The notes under the pieces are model-generated. The model worked only from the letters and a program-made list of their open reading frames with translations, ran no database searches and had not been told where the DNA came from. Below are positions 13,681-14,258 of a stretch of DNA of 14,258 nt, piece after piece (within the stretch, counting starts at the first letter, position 1; every line of letters begins with the position of its first letter). Source of the stretch: Pseudomonadota bacterium (GTDB taxonomy: Bacteria > Pseudomonadota > Alphaproteobacteria > Rhizobiales > Rhizobiaceae); the NCBI GenBank assembly GCA_023433855.1, contig JAEYTV010000584.1, forward strand, positions 1 through 14,258. The letters run 5' to 3'. Made by a program: the position numbers and the translations under genes.

Positions 13681-14258
13681 ATGCGCAGACAGCACGCCAC
13701 CTCAACCTCGCTGGCCTTTTCATCACGCTGCTCACCGTAGTTACCGCCATCCTTTGGGCGTTTCCCCTCTACTGGGGCGTGGTGTCGTCCCTGAAGCCGG
13801 AGGACGAAGTGGTCCGGCCTTACATCGAGCTCTGGCCGGATACGTTCACGTTCTCTCACTACATCTTTGCCTTGACCGAGACCGAGATCGGCCGCTGGTA
13901 CCTCAACTCCGTCGTGACGGCATTCAGCGTCACCATCCTGACAGTGTCGTCTTCGCTGCTGTGCGGCTATGCCATCTCCCAGCTGAAGTTCCCGTTCCGC
14001 AACCTTCTATGGTGGCTGATCCTGGCCAGCTTCATGGTCCCGATGCAGACGCTGATCGTCAACCACTTCGAGTTGGTCGCAGGACTCGGCCTGATCAATA
14101 CCTGGGCCGGAATCGTGCTGCCGCAACTGATCCATCCGGTCATCATCATCGTCTACAAGCAGTTTTTCGACAGCGTACCGAAGGATTTTCGTGAGGCCGC
14201 CGTCATGGACAACGCTTCTGAGTGGCGGATCCTGACGCGCGTGTACATCCCAATGAAC
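13677..14258 (+). CDS. Sugar ABC transporter permease (MalG/UgpE type), 3' partial
   Basis: The frame opens at ATG 13677, overlapping the preceding stop (ATGA), and stays open to the end of the window for 194 residues, so the C-terminus is missing. The N-terminus is a first membrane helix (LFITLLTVVTAILWAFPLYWGVVSSLK), followed by RWYLNSVVTAFSVTILTVSSSLLCGYAISQLKFPFRN, the signature region of MalG-like permeases. The EAA loop appears as EAAVMDNASEWRILTRVYIPMN just before the window ends, again with DNA for the usual DGA. It pairs with the upstream permease to form the channel for the periplasmic binding protein. The ATPase gene, if part of the operon, must lie beyond the window; such importers often share an ATPase encoded elsewhere. 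Confidence 0.95.
   Translation, partial: MNAQTARHLNLAGLFITLLTVVTAILWAFPLYWGVVSSLKPEDEVVRPYIELWPDTFTFSHYIFALTETEIGRWYLNSVVTAFSVTILTVSSSLLCGYAISQLKFPFRNLLWWLILASFMVPMQTLIVNHFELVAGLGLINTWAGIVLPQLIHPVIIIVYKQFFDSVPKDFREAAVMDNASEWRILTRVYIPMN

Overview
The window looks like a piece of chromosome or large plasmid from an alphaproteobacterium of the Rhizobium/Agrobacterium type. This is inferred from the GC-rich codon use, the dense mix of LysR, AraC (GlxA-type), HxlR and ArsR-type regulators, and a family-1 sugar ABC transporter beside a GH51 arabinofuranosidase. No RNA gene, insertion sequence, CRISPR array or phage gene was seen. Both ends cut through genes: the first gene lacks its N-terminus and the last lacks its C-terminus.

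Positions 1-8351 are a patchwork of small redox/detoxification-type modules, most next to their own regulator. In order they are: a GlxA-type AraC regulator (5' cut); a stretch of about 460 bases with no recognisable gene; a LysR gene divergent from a RidA-type imine deaminase gene and a zeta-crystallin-type quinone oxidoreductase gene; a convergent hairpin; an NmrA-type NAD(P)-binding gene followed by a SnoaL-like gene, both on the minus strand and divergent from an HxlR regulator; a second LysR regulator; and an exported metallo-beta-lactamase-fold hydrolase. The substrates of these enzymes cannot be read from sequence. The regulator-target pairings are inferred from position and from dyads in the shared intergenic regions.

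Positions 8352-14258 form a coherent arabino-oligosaccharide utilisation locus, all on the plus strand. It holds an ArsR-like regulator with a large non-ArsR C-terminal domain, a cytoplasmic GH51 alpha-L-arabinofuranosidase, a periplasmic sugar-binding protein and two ABC permeases. The second permease runs off the window and starts by an ATGA overlap with the first. The inferred scheme is that arabinose-containing oligosaccharides are bound in the periplasm, imported, and cut inside the cell by the GH51 enzyme. The ATPase subunit is not in the window. The most interesting regulatory structure is a three-copy half-site cluster (CCGGTTT, AAACCGG, AAACCGG) over the presumed promoter of the arabinofuranosidase gene. 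Next are two strong hairpins that flank the binding-protein gene and probably set its expression relative to its neighbours.

No wholly new multi-gene system is evident. The best candidate for under-described biology is the ArsR-plus-C-terminal-domain regulator with its putative operator.
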